This document shows positions 11,001 to 19,115 of a DNA stretch of 64,000 nt, one piece after another. Origin of the DNA: an uncultured Bacteroidales bacterium (GTDB taxonomy: Bacteria > Bacteroidota > Bacteroidia > Bacteroidales > WCHB1-69). Each line of letters begins with the position of its first letter. Positions within the stretch are counted from its first letter, which is position 1. The notes under the pieces are model-generated. The model ran no database searches and was not told the DNA's origin. It worked only from the letters and a program-made list of their open reading frames with translations. Both the position numbers and the translations under genes were made by a program. The stretch lies in contig CALECM010000060.1 in the NCBI GenBank assembly GCA_937949745.1, forward strand, positions 1 through 64,000, given 5' to 3'.

Positions 11001-14000
11001 ATATCAGACCAGATTTTATACTCTTTGGCCGACAATCCTGTTTTTTTCAGGATAATAGTTAATTTAAAAAATCGGCTTAATGAGGCAAGGTCGATTATCG
11101 GTGAGTTAGGATCTATTATAAGTGACTCCAGCTCATCAAAATCTTCTTTTTTTAGGGTAAGGGAAGCGGCCAGCAGATCCTTATCCGTTTGATCCGGCGT
11201 AAAGGTGTTTCCGGCTTTAATGTCTTCTAATTTTTGACTCACCGGATTGGAGAGTGCGGCATTAAGGAAGATCCTGTCATAGAGGCAATTCTTTTCTTTG
11301 CCGTTTTCATATTCGTTATAGATATTGATGTTTTCTTCATAACCCGCAACCAATAATTCATCACACGAAAGACCCGATAATTGTTGCTCTTGCCTGAATT
11401 TTTTGAAATTGCAAAGGGTATATTCGTTCAATGAATCTAAATGACCACCCTGTTGTACCGCTACATTGCTTTTCAGCATCATGTTCAATTCCCACATTTT
11501 CCATCCGGATTTTTTCCAGAAACGGATAAAACGGTGGGCCCGGTCAAACGCGTAACTGTCCCCCTTGATGACCTTACCTTTGGTCGAACATTCCGCCGTA
11601 AGTCCCGGAGAAGTAAGGCCAATCCAGTCCGAAGCCAGTATATCCAGCACTTCGGCTGTGGAAAGTCCGCTGTCTTTTTTAAAATTCTCGATAGACATAT
11701 TGGATATTCCGCCGTTCCGCCACGCATCGTTACGAATATTGATCTTATTTCCCTGGAACAAAATATCTTCCGGATACCGGGCTGTTATGATCTCTTTATC
11801 CATCTGGGTCATTTCGAAATATTCCGCGGCAATATCCATTTCACTGGCATCATTACCCACCCGGAATGTTTTCATCAGCTCGTGATGCTTAATTCCCATT
11901 TTATCCAGGTAAGCGCGTATTTCCGTATGGTAAAGATCAAAAGAGGCAAATAAAGGATACACTTTATCCAAAAGCATGTCGTATGCGTTCTTCTCGCCGT
12001 TTTCGGTATTACAGGACAAAATGTGTTCGGGGAAAGCCAGTAATTGTTTTGTCTCCAAAGTGGTCTGGCATTGTGATATATCTCTTTTATAATTTGGGAT
12101 CTCCAATTGTAATACGGCTTCTTCCAGGACTTCACATACAAGATCGATATAAGGAAGCATGGTGTTGGTATTCTGGGCGTTCAGGTAGATATTGCTGATA
12201 TCGGGACGCCTTTTGTCTAGGAAATCCCTTACGGAATACCGGGTATCCTCACTTTTGCGGTCGTCCAGAAAAGTGAGCAGATCGAGCAGGTAGGCCGGAG
12301 CTCCGTAGACCGAGTTGTCATGGGAGCATTCACAGTAATCGGTGCTCCCGAACAACGCTTCTATATCCGGGAATTCGTTACCCAGTTCTTTTTTCAATAA
12401 TTCGATATTGTATTTTTGGGTCATAGCCGGAGCATCCTTAAAAAAAGTACTGTTGAGGGTAGTATAGGCTATAAGGGCATTTCCGTAACGGGCGCTGGCA
12501 GCTTCGTATATTTTATCGATCTCGTTCTGGTTCAGTTCCGTAGCCACCATTTTCGTGAGTTGTTCCTTTCCCATATGGTAAACCTGTCCGGCGTTTGTAA
12601 TATCGTGCTTCAATAGTGCATTGGCGGCTTCAGGATTTGGAGTGATACGGTATACCTGCTGAATGGTTTTCATTTCGCCCGCGATCTTTTCATCGTCAAT
12701 GTTGAAATCTTCAACCCGGTTGTTCAACAGATTTTTGTCCGGATATTTATCCAATGCGGATTTGATTTCGCCTATGTGAGAGAATTTTCCGCTTTCACTG
12801 AGCAGGTCGAGGGTAGACTCCTGCGGATATAGTTCCTTCAAATTTTTCATAATGAAAGCCGCATATTCATCCTTCGACCGGAAATCTTCCGGATATGTGG
12901 TTTTGTCCAGGATTTCGTTCCAGAAATATTTCGTTTCTGTCAATAAATGCCTTACAGTTGTTTCAGTAGTATGAGCGTAATATAAATGGGAGATTACCGG
13001 AATATAATTCCTGGTGATGCGACTGACCATAAAAAGATAAATCACCCGGTCTATTACCTGGGAAGTATATTTTTTCCTGTAAGTTTCGTTTCCGACGGTT
13101 TCGATAAACAGGCTGAAATCTTTAATATTTTCGACGAAAAGTTTACCGATCTCTTTTTTAGCTTCAGGGTTATTTGAAATGGTGACCGGAGCCAGGCTCA
13201 GAAGGGAATCTAAGGAGACTTCTCCTTCCAGTAAAGGAAGGTTCAAAAGTTTACTATCCAAAAGTTCTCTCCACATAAGAAGCATATGATTTGAACCACT
13301 CATATAGTTACCAGAGATATAATTCTCTTTAAATGCATTCAATATAATTTCCGCCAAGGAATTTTCAGGTAATAAAAGTAGCCCGCTGTAAATAATGTCC
13401 GCTACTTTTTTTAAATACGTTTCCCATTCGTATGCATTCATCTGGCTCACCTCTTCGGTAAAGAGTTTGATGGGCATATTAGTCGGGTAATTCTGATATA
13501 ATATTCCAAAAGTCATGTCGAAATAATCCTGCACCACCACCATTTTAGATAAGATTAATTTTGTGATGGCCTCAGTATCAAACCCGGTCACGGAGCTGAG
13601 TTCAACGATGTTCTTAGGAGTTAGTTTTAACCATTCATCGTAATATATATTGTTTTCTGCCAGTTTATCCGTTAATAGTTTATATGTCGAATCCGTATTG
13701 GATTTGAACGCCCCGGAATTAATATTAAAGATATGTTCCTTTTCGGTGACCAGTATTTTTTCTTTTTCGATTATGGGATTTTCCGCTTGCTTCACATCAA
13801 CGGCTATACACAGGGGTGAAGAAGGCAGCACGGGTTCCTTATGATAGAATCGATAACTTCCGTCTTCCAGTGTCGGTGCACTTCCTAAGCTGTTGTAATC
13901 AAAAGAGCCGCTCGCATTATTATACTTAGTGGTAAAAAATGATACTTCGAGATCTTTAACAGGAATTCCGTTCATATTTTTGACGTAACCCCATATCACG

Positions 14001-14242
14001 CCGGAATTTTCCAGTAGGTTATTGATCACGGCAATTGTAGCGGCATCCGGCAGGGAAGAATCCGGTAAAAAATGATTAGCCCTGAATTTTTGCAACGCAG
14101 CAATCGTACTGTTACCGTACAATCTGTCGTCTGTTTCGGTTTCGTTGATACCGTAGCCTAAAAAAGTTAAGCCTTGTTGTAAAAGATAAACATGTTCCTT
14201 GTTGGTAGAAACGAAATTTTCGGGAATAGAGAATTCTTTCAT
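5087..14242 (-). CDS. Tc toxin subunit A (TcA-like) pore-forming protein, 3,051 aa
   Basis: This is a TcA-type subunit, the pentameric translocation channel of Tc toxins. Residues about 16-70 resemble a peptidoglycan-binding-like domain (QGLTFLGYGI, then TIAALQKF). A transthyretin-like stretch follows (GVIWGYVKNMNGIPVKDLEV, near 115-190). The central alpha-helical shell carries the Tc A-type SpvA/VRP1-like region. A neuraminidase-like beta part lies near 1,640-1,800 (YYYRNYDVQSQTWSHWENVE). The long coiled-coil and pore-forming helices are near 2,480-2,690, including a Gly/Ala-rich hydrophobic hairpin and an EKELENLEMQIEQ heptad stretch. The C-terminal TcB-binding beta region is near 2,760-3,051 (FDMDYPGHYMRRIKSVSVTI). 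It is longer than Photorhabdus TcdA (about 2,500 aa). It has no signal peptide. The ATG at 14242 gives the whole N-terminal domain. The partner TcB lies directly downstream. The frame is intact, so it is likely functional. Confidence 0.95.
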   Translation of the reverse strand: MKEFSIPENFVSTNKEHVYLLQQGLTFLGYGINETETDDRLYGNSTIAALQKFRANHFLPDSSLPDAATIAVINNLLENSGVIWGYVKNMNGIPVKDLEVSFFTTKYNNASGSFDYNSLGSAPTLEDGSYRFYHKEPVLPSSPLCIAVDVKQAENPIIEKEKILVTEKEHIFNINSGAFKSNTDSTYKLLTDKLAENNIYYDEWLKLTPKNIVELSSVTGFDTEAITKLILSKMVVVQDYFDMTFGILYQNYPTNMPIKLFTEEVSQMNAYEWETYLKKVADIIYSGLLLLPENSLAEIILNAFKENYISGNYMSGSNHMLLMWRELLDSKLLNLPLLEGEVSLDSLLSLAPVTISNNPEAKKEIGKLFVENIKDFSLFIETVGNETYRKKYTSQVIDRVIYLFMVSRITRNYIPVISHLYYAHTTETTVRHLLTETKYFWNEILDKTTYPEDFRSKDEYAAFIMKNLKELYPQESTLDLLSESGKFSHIGEIKSALDKYPDKNLLNNRVEDFNIDDEKIAGEMKTIQQVYRITPNPEAANALLKHDITNAGQVYHMGKEQLTKMVATELNQNEIDKIYEAASARYGNALIAYTTLNSTFFKDAPAMTQKYNIELLKKELGNEFPDIEALFGSTDYCECSHDNSVYGAPAYLLDLLTFLDDRKSEDTRYSVRDFLDKRRPDISNIYLNAQNTNTMLPYIDLVCEVLEEAVLQLEIPNYKRDISQCQTTLETKQLLAFPEHILSCNTENGEKNAYDMLLDKVYPLFASFDLYHTEIRAYLDKMGIKHHELMKTFRVGNDASEMDIAAEYFEMTQMDKEIITARYPEDILFQGNKINIRNDAWRNGGISNMSIENFKKDSGLSTAEVLDILASDWIGLTSPGLTAECSTKGKVIKGDSYAFDRAHRFIRFWKKSGWKMWELNMMLKSNVAVQQGGHLDSLNEYTLCNFKKFRQEQQLSGLSCDELLVAGYEENINIYNEYENGKEKNCLYDRIFLNAALSNPVSQKLEDIKAGNTFTPDQTDKDLLAASLTLKKEDFDELESLIIDPNSPIIDLASLSRFFKLTIILKKTGLSAKEYKIWSDITGQTSLTGLVAALKDAKEFPLTMEDYQYLTSNFSGKENPRLSREEMKPLIEKLKISVEGPVLPEFTDNDLVTDGDRITATPEFKDQFKQFLMDNGIMSSPEKIEEILQFTECSWYRYDKDGNDITEKELPQQLYPLFPNILLLYRFVALENLYPYPNVDNTNLKTRYNIMIMLSNMISKAIGIQNAIAEFYDISMNMAENMFYIPVSSPDLSFTLLFEFILASDFSDTIEIEKMVTAFHQCFTVIKKIEIKEEDIITTIGMGYSTNIFPWNKIFDFANSVSFAEIMNLLKMSKIQTRFGKTSQNMSLFSGILESLNYHSNMNEFLDFLSRIKEWNLNEIKFIREYFGWNAGSFYLPETYEKIEEYFRLRALTGVSKETLIEWSKNATGTALINKNKEIKDALKTRYENDRWLEELPALQKPIREAKSHALASYLIAVNPGTWKDKKALYNHFLLDTEMSACMKTSRIVQATNSIQLFVQRCSLNLEENITVDDTNWKQWEWMKKYRLWEANRKIFLYPENWIEPELRDDKTPFFKELEDELNQNEVTDENVETVFENYLQKMNEVSNLFICGVYREEINYDDGITENNLTIGASKECIMHVIGRTQSIPYTYYYRNYDVQSQTWSHWENVELDISSDTVFPMVYNRKLHLFWIAVTEKSISPKKDKESSISYSEIQLCWSTKKNNKWKSVNRSQKKHVLLNHYSSSRYSLIARYIHDRNEIELDLYFSSKDQINYNSTSWLSGVFCFNGNVYRTISILNFNGFDWGANIAKPYNEGSPAIADIINHPVSERINEKSEAALAKMDEESRPDPVFAANYKDVKFIHDYSYMLASHLYPTETDDNGRFNVYLNRNTTAEKVLLLNTGNRNPNFLFAFHNSANLWYGIRQSHLYSHFFYQDSRRSFFIAPPEEDGKYTFSPFYHPYTNLFIKELNRAGIPGLMNRNIQVKPENYAPQNTYEFFEEYQANPSLVNAIYAKDVVDFNLSGAYSVYNWELFFHTPLYIACKLSQNQKYEEAMKWFHYIFDPTDKSKNKSPQKFWITKPFFLMSDEENSAQQIRDILKNIEQHAAEVNAWLNDPYKPHLVARTRPVAYQRTVVMKYIDNLIAWADQLFRQDTMEANNEATLLYMLAAEILGPRPVMLPENSIEKPELFSYNKLKNTNTLNRFRFLERQDSSIHYNYSAGTLSNSIAAQTVTEPGFYLNPATSVNIRQAKGYVPQKQAVKSSLPVKPLSQKEYRTIEVQGKRTISSFNSRSITTSLPRLDADHFCIPFNDNLLGLWDIVEDRLFKLRNCMNIEGIVRELPLFEPPIDPAMLVKAAAAGLSIGDVLNDITAPQPYYRFRTILQKAVEFTGEVKQLGDKLLSALEKKDAESLNILRSTQEINMQKAIKQVRKLQINEAKENIANIETLIRTATAKKIYYESREFMNRNETLANGLGIAASVMYGVSNTLLSVASTLHAIPTFQVGFPCNAAISGGQNAANVVTAISTGFSGSGQIMDRDAARLSTLAGYQRRQEEWTFQAQMADHELEQLNKQLTASEIRLMMAEKELENLEMQIEQSQSIKEYYQDKYTNEALYNWMITQLSTVYFQAYKLAYDMAKKAENCYRHELGIYDFTNFIQFGYWDSLKKGLLSGDRLIHDLHNLEADYLNKNKRTMELTKHISLAQMFPEKLINLISTKETTLELGEFLFDMDYPGHYMRRIKSVSVTIPNVSGPYSTVSFMLTLTSARIRKDNRLTNGSYPESPVGNDSRFVYQTGGSTTQSICTSSAQNDSGLFELNFGDERYLPFENAGVISSWKLEFPAGCDQIDLSTVSDVILHIHYTSLYDGNLKKSAIDNLEPNLPSAGSMLLSLKQQFPDEWNAMGSETDIRIMFQKEHLPYFLRSKFNTLKTARIMLMMITKEKVEKMELVKVSAGTIESVTMECQNESSPYIYSLTTESVQNIQDNFGIKIYENSKLINPNKIEDIIVGFQLG

Positions 14243-14696
14243 AGAATAATATTATTGATAAAAATTTGAATTTATGATAATCGGCTGTCGATCAAATACA
14301 ATCATGAATATGAATTGCCGATGGATACCATGGAATTAACTTTGCAAAAAAACTATATTCCACTTAATTGTATTGCGTTGTAACTCCTGAGTTATTGGCG
14401 ACTTATAGACATTATTTGGCTTAATTACATTAATGTGGAAGATAATTAGCGGATCATCTCGGTTAGGTTAGGAAATGTTTTAATTCAGGCGTATAACAAG
14501 ATCATAACTCCGTCTTCCGGACATGGGATGATTTTCAATAAATTCGTTTTTTTGCCTGTCAGATTTATCACCATTCCTGTCCGGAATTATCTGCTATAAA
14601 ATCTTCATTTATATACAAATCCACACTTATAGATGAGTATGATGTAGCGTATGAGTCTGATATAAATAGAACTATAAACCAATAAATATTTTAAGA
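14243..14696. other. Divergent intergenic region between TcA and the lectin/fibre genes
   Basis: These 454 bp contain no open frame of note and are AT-rich. A candidate Bacteroidota -7 element, TAACTTTG, lies at 14337-14344 on the plus strand; if used, it would give a leader of about 350 nt to the 14697 gene. No clear -7 element was found for the TcA gene. The region presumably holds both divergent promoters and any shared operator. Confidence 0.4.
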
Positions 14697-15902
14697 ATGA
14701 ATAATTATATCGAGCAAGAAAACGGCGGAAATAATCCAAACATTGAATTTGATAGCGCAAATAACGGAGCTGTAGATATATGGTCACAGGCCTCAACGGA
14801 TAACGAAACTATATCGTCCCTCTACTGTGATTGTCCTTTAAGCCATGACCTGCGGGATATATCAGGCAGGGAAAACCACCTCTCCAGCCAAGCGGCGCCT
14901 ACATTCGTTCCGGATCCAGAAAATGCTTCCGGAAGAGTACTGAGTCTGGTCCCTTCGGAAGATGGAACTGTCATAACCATGGAATTGACATCATTGGATT
15001 ACCAGGCCAATATCATGGAATTCGATTTCTATATTTCCAAAGAAGGAATGGAGGAATTGAGCATCATATCAGGTCCTTATGCTCCCCTTATTATCCCTGA
15101 CAACGTTATTCCCGCAGAGACCTGGGTGAGGTTAAGGGTTGAAAATCTGCAGGATAAGAGCGTGATACAACTTATTCAAATTAATACCGGGACGATACTG
15201 AAACGGGAAGAAGAAAGAATTTTCCTGCCCCGTGCCGCCAATAACCGTTTGGTAATCGGGTATTGCGGTTGGAAAGGAAAAGCTTTAAAAGGGTATTTAA
15301 GGAATTTTAGGATCTTCACTACGGGTACTTTACTATTCCATGCACCGCTAACGGAAAACCTGACGGACCTTGTAAATAATGTTCCGGCGATAACGACCGC
15401 AACGCCTTCTGTCGATATCAACAGAGGCGTTCGCCTGAAAGGTGCCGGGAAAAACACCAGTGTACTCCGTTTTGATATGAGCGGAACACCTTATGTGGAA
15501 AGACTAAGATCTGCCAAAAGCTGGACAATCGAATTTTTCCTGAATATCATAAAATACCCGTCTTCCAATAACCATGTTTCTATTTGCAGTTTCGGATATC
15601 AATATATCTGGGAGTCAAAAAATACGTTGGATGTGATCTATCTGACACGGGACTCGACAAGAAAATTACATATTCCTCAAGGAATTGAAAGAAAAATGAA
15701 AGCGATCTATGACGGATCCGCTATCCGGATCTATTTCGACAATGTATTCGTGCACGAAGAAGTTACGGATCGTTATAACCCTTCCTTATCTTTTACCGAA
15801 GACAACAAATATGTAAACAATATTTCTTTATGTTCCCAGGCCTGGGTGGATAGTGACCGGGTGGAAGCCTGGATAAGGGATCTTCGGATTTATGCTAAAT
15901 AA
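14697..15902 (+). CDS. Two-domain lectin-like (LamG/concanavalin-fold-like) protein, 401 aa
   Basis: The protein seems to hold two jelly-roll, LamG-like domains. The first (about 40-205) opens with YCDCPLSHDLRDISGRENHL and closes with GWKGKALKGYLRNFRIF; the second (about 215-401) opens with FHAPLTENLTDLVNN and ends with VEAWIRDLRIYAK. The pattern 'PL..DL.D.SG..NHL' is typical of LamG/pentraxin-type entries. There is no signal peptide or membrane segment. The first domain is clearly paralogous to the product of the next gene (16090-16788). The gene is divergent from the TcA gene and heads a five-gene plus-strand cluster. A carbohydrate- or receptor-binding role, as in tail-fibre adhesins, is inferred; no enzyme motif is visible. 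Confidence 0.75.
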   Translation: MNNYIEQENGGNNPNIEFDSANNGAVDIWSQASTDNETISSLYCDCPLSHDLRDISGRENHLSSQAAPTFVPDPENASGRVLSLVPSEDGTVITMELTSLDYQANIMEFDFYISKEGMEELSIISGPYAPLIIPDNVIPAETWVRLRVENLQDKSVIQLIQINTGTILKREEERIFLPRAANNRLVIGYCGWKGKALKGYLRNFRIFTTGTLLFHAPLTENLTDLVNNVPAITTATPSVDINRGVRLKGAGKNTSVLRFDMSGTPYVERLRSAKSWTIEFFLNIIKYPSSNNHVSICSFGYQYIWESKNTLDVIYLTRDSTRKLHIPQGIERKMKAIYDGSAIRIYFDNVFVHEEVTDRYNPSLSFTEDNKYVNNISLCSQAWVDSDRVEAWIRDLRIYAK

Positions 15903-16089
15903 TCCAAAGATTTCACTTCATATTTATCAGTCAATATTATTTGATGGTTGGCCCGGCACCTTATAGATACAATCTGTAAAAAATTGTTGAGATTTTTTGA
16001 AAGCCGTAATGGGATATAATATCCGGTGCAATACAGGTTCGATATTAAAATTCACTCTATTAATGATTAAAACTAAATTCAATACTCTT

Positions 16090-16788
16090 ATGAACCAAGA
16101 AAATAATGAAATTTCTCCGGCTGATATTCCCCTACAGGAAGAGAATATAGCCGGGGACCAAACCTTACCTTTACAAGAGAATATTTCCGAATATTTCTGT
16201 GATTGTCCCCTTAACGGCGATCTATACGATATATCGGGAAAGGACAACCATTTGTCTGGTATGCCTCAGGCCCTGTTCGCCCCGGATCCCGTAGAGGTTT
16301 CCCGGAAAGTTCTGGTGGTAAATCCTTCTGAAAGCGGATCCGTTTTCCGGTTGTATGCCCGGACATCTGAAAACTATGTGGTTGAGTTAGATTTCTATAG
16401 TGAGAAAAAAGAAAATGAACAATTGAATTTCCATCTGGGAATCAACGGAAATAAGATTTGTGTTTCCATTCCCGATTCTGCTATCATGATCAATAACTGG
16501 CTTAAGTTAAGGGTGGAGATAGAAGACGGGAATAATGTGATAAAGATTATGCACTCCGTAACGGGAGAAGTTATCAGGGAAGAAATAGATCCTGCTCCAT
16601 TGCCTGTTCCGAAACATAATATGCCGTTCATTACTGTTGGCTATCACGGCTGGAAAGGAAGAACTTTGAAAGGATACCTGAAAAATTTTAAGGTTACCAC
16701 GCTTCCCGGCTCAAATTATATATTAAGCAATGAAGGAGAATACCTTATCACCCATGATGATCAAAGGATCATACAGAATAACGCCTGA
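16090..16788 (+). CDS. Lectin-like (LamG-like) protein, paralogue of the preceding gene, 232 aa
   Basis: It carries one LamG-like domain, about residues 35-210, opening with YFCDCPLNGDLYDISGKDNH and closing with GWKGRTLKGYLKNFKV. These are nearly the same signatures as domain 1 of the 14697 gene, so the two arose by duplication. An open extension reaches back to ATG 15997, but ATG 16090 (MNQENNEISPAD) gives an N-terminus like that of the paralogue (MNNYIEQENGGN) and is preferred. There is no signal peptide. It lies 187 bp after its paralogue and 35 bp before the collagen-like fibre gene. Binding to sugars or to a cell surface is inferred from fold type only. Confidence 0.7.
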   Translation: MNQENNEISPADIPLQEENIAGDQTLPLQENISEYFCDCPLNGDLYDISGKDNHLSGMPQALFAPDPVEVSRKVLVVNPSESGSVFRLYARTSENYVVELDFYSEKKENEQLNFHLGINGNKICVSIPDSAIMINNWLKLRVEIEDGNNVIKIMHSVTGEVIREEIDPAPLPVPKHNMPFITVGYHGWKGRTLKGYLKNFKVTTLPGSNYILSNEGEYLITHDDQRIIQNNA

Positions 16789-16823
16789 AACAAACAGAAT
16801 AATGAATAAAAATAAACAGAACA

Positions 16824-18005
16824 ATGAGTAAGAAGTTTAAAGAATTTACACAAAAAGAGACGCCGGCACCGGAAGATTATGTGGTGGGATATGAAACCCA
16901 AACCGGTCAGGAAATCAGGACGCCCTTTTCTAAGATTTCAGAAAAAGGTGAACCAGGTCCCCAGGGCCCTGCCGGAACCAATGGTATTACCTATGACTGG
17001 CTCCATGGGAAGGTGGCGCCGGCCTATACATTGGGGAAAGTAGGTGACTGGTATATGAATACGGTTACTGCGGATGTCTATAAGAAAACCGGAAGTTCGG
17101 TATGGACATTGCAGGTGAATTTAAAAGGAACACCCGGAGATCCCGGAACACCTTACGAATGGATAGACGGGCTTACTGTTCCTTCGGAAACAAGCGGGAA
17201 GGTGGGCGACTGGTATATTGATACAAGTAAATCTCATTTATATAAGAAAACGGCTCCTGCTGTCTGGACATTCCAGGCCGATATTAAAGGGGAGACCGGC
17301 AATACAGGGGCTACCGGACCTGCCGGAACAACTTATGAATGGTTGAACGGGACTTCCGTTCCTGTCGGAACGGTGGGAAAAGTGGGCGACTGGTATATTA
17401 ATACCGCTACATCGGATGTCTATAAAAAAACCGGAACTTCCTCCTGGTCAAGGCAGGCCAATATTAAAGGAGCGGCCGGCAGTGCAGGAGCTACCGGACC
17501 TGTAGGCCCTGCTGGAACAACTTATGAGTGGCTGAACGGAACCATGACTCCGGGTACTTCATTGGGAAAAGTGGGCGACTGGTATGTCAACACGAATACG
17601 GCGAGTATATACAAGAAGACCGGAAGTAACAAGTGGGATTTACAGCTAAATATTAAAAGTGGGGAAAAAAATCTTTATTTCGAGCATACTATCGAGGAAA
17701 AAGAGCCGCTTTACGCACTGAAAGATCTTGGGATAAGCAATTATCACATTATTGAATTAGCCGTGAACGACGGATATCGGAAAATTCAGATTTCGCAAGC
17801 GACGGAACTTATTGAGAATATCAAACTTTTCGCCAACAAAACCGATGCTCCCATAACACTTGAATTTTTTTCTTCCGATAAATTGATATGTGACGAACAA
17901 TATTATGAGATTGAAAAAGGAAGATACCTTGAAATAAATTATATCAAGGTGGGCGGTATGATCATCATCATGGGAAAAAGAAATCTTTTTGAGAAAAATT
18001 TATAG
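16824..18005 (+). CDS. Collagen-like repeat fibre protein, 393 aa
   Basis: After a 40-residue head (MSKKFKEFTQKETPAPEDYV), Gly-X-Y collagen-like tracts (GEPGPQGPAG, GTPGDPG, GATGPAG, GATGPVGPAG) alternate with four homologous units of about 47 residues at roughly 56-102, 110-156, 170-216 and 233-279. Each unit has the core Y-[DE]-W-[LI]-x-G ... GKVGDWY-[IMV]-[ND]-T ... YKKT. A unique C-terminal domain covers about 280-393. This layout is common in phage tail fibres and Bacteroidota surface fibres: collagen triplets suggest a trimeric stalk and the C-terminus a tip. There is no signal peptide. The gene is followed 11 bp later by the 155-aa gene. A fibre role is inferred. Confidence 0.75.
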   Translation: MSKKFKEFTQKETPAPEDYVVGYETQTGQEIRTPFSKISEKGEPGPQGPAGTNGITYDWLHGKVAPAYTLGKVGDWYMNTVTADVYKKTGSSVWTLQVNLKGTPGDPGTPYEWIDGLTVPSETSGKVGDWYIDTSKSHLYKKTAPAVWTFQADIKGETGNTGATGPAGTTYEWLNGTSVPVGTVGKVGDWYINTATSDVYKKTGTSSWSRQANIKGAAGSAGATGPVGPAGTTYEWLNGTMTPGTSLGKVGDWYVNTNTASIYKKTGSNKWDLQLNIKSGEKNLYFEHTIEEKEPLYALKDLGISNYHIIELAVNDGYRKIQISQATELIENIKLFANKTDAPITLEFFSSDKLICDEQYYEIEKGRYLEINYIKVGGMIIIMGKRNLFEKNL

Positions 18006-18016
18006 AAAAATAGAAT

Positions 18017-18484
18017 ATGAAACATTACTTTAATACATCAAATTGGAAAATAGTCAGAACGGCATCCGAAACAGTGCCTCCTTTTTTCAAAGAATTCACC
18101 GAAGAACAGGAAGAATTTATCCTGCTGCATCCTGAAGCTTCTTATTTTGAAATTCAAAATACGGAATTAATTTCGGAGCGGCCGTTTAATATGGAGCTAT
18201 ACAAATTGGACAAAATCAATGAATTGTCGGAATTATCCCTGCTAAGAATTCGTGAAATCATACCGGAATACCGGGTGATGAATGCATTAACCGGAATATA
18301 TACGGAAGAAACGCAACCCCAAAAAAATGAAATATTAGAAAAATATAATATTATAGGAACCAAACTCCGGCAGGAATTTTATCGCTTAAAGCAATTAATT
18401 ACTCATGCAATCGATAAAGAAGAAATTGACCATATTTATTTAACCCATAAATTTAATGAAATTGATGAGGAATCGATGTTATAA
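18017..18484 (+). CDS. Small helical protein, possible fibre chaperone, 155 aa
   Basis: I do not recognise the family. The product is charged and predicted mainly helical in the second half (ELSELSLLRIREIIPEYRVM, then KLRQEFYRLKQLITHAIDKE), with no signal peptide or membrane segment. Its place directly after a fibre gene, with its stop overlapping the next gene, recalls small tail-fibre assembly proteins in phage cassettes; this is positional inference only. The ATG lies 11 bp after the fibre stop codon. Confidence 0.6.
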   Translation: MKHYFNTSNWKIVRTASETVPPFFKEFTEEQEEFILLHPEASYFEIQNTELISERPFNMELYKLDKINELSELSLLRIREIIPEYRVMNALTGIYTEETQPQKNEILEKYNIIGTKLRQEFYRLKQLITHAIDKEEIDHIYLTHKFNEIDEESML

Positions 18485-19076
18485 TAATCAGGATATTACA
18501 CCTGCCTTAGTATTTGATTTACCGTTGGATTCTCAACAGGGCAACATAGAGAAAATTTCTGGGCGGAAGGTTAGCGGCGGGGAATTTAATCCGGGCTCGC
18601 AAAGGTGGAGTTTTAAATCCGAAGCCAGAAGCTATAATGGAATCATAACAGGATTAAATATGGGTTTTGTGCCTGGGGAACCCATAGGCAATATCACCCT
18701 TTTTACTCAGGGGAACATTCAAAGTGTTGTATTTAATACCATATATTTCTTTGGAGTTGGGAAGGTCGCTTCTTCAGCCAATCCGGCGGTGGGATTGACT
18801 GCCGTGACCGATAATCCGGAGCATATATGGTATACGCCTTTAAGAACTCCTTTCTGGGCGGCTTTAACGATCGATCACGAAGGGAGTGCCCTATACTACA
18901 GAATGGACAGGGTTGTTGAGAGACGCCAGTTCACGGCCCGGTGGGATGATTATTCGAATCAGGTCATGATGCAATATACGGGATATGCCAACGGAACCGG
19001 TAAAATTGAGTTATGGAACATGAAAGTTTTTAAGGGCGTATTGAGCCATGATCAACTTCGGGCATTGGTGATTTAG
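18456..19076 (+). CDS. Lectin-like protein, 206 aa, overlapping the upstream gene
   Basis: The text VFDLPLDSQQGNIEKISGRK near residue 20 resembles the opening of the LamG-like domains in the 14697 and 16090 genes, and the end (GKIELWNMKVFKG) resembles their closing strand. A single jelly-roll-like domain is therefore likely. The ATG at 18456 lies 29 bp inside the preceding gene in another frame, and a second in-frame ATG at 18465 also overlaps, so translation is probably coupled. It is the last gene of the plus-strand cluster; a terminator hairpin follows 40 bp after its stop. Confidence 0.65.
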   Translation: MKLMRNRCYNNQDITPALVFDLPLDSQQGNIEKISGRKVSGGEFNPGSQRWSFKSEARSYNGIITGLNMGFVPGEPIGNITLFTQGNIQSVVFNTIYFFGVGKVASSANPAVGLTAVTDNPEHIWYTPLRTPFWAALTIDHEGSALYYRMDRVVERRQFTARWDDYSNQVMMQYTGYANGTGKIELWNMKVFKGVLSHDQLRALVI

Positions 19077-19115
19077 TAAATAAATCGTTATCTAATCGTT
19101 GTCTGTATAACGTTG

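Noticed and set aside
11441..11953. A 170-codon plus-strand frame
   Set aside because: It is antisense to the TcA gene, whose frame is continuous and conserved.
16824..18005. Complete prophage
   Set aside because: Apart from fibre-like proteins there is no integrase, portal, terminase, capsid or lysis gene.
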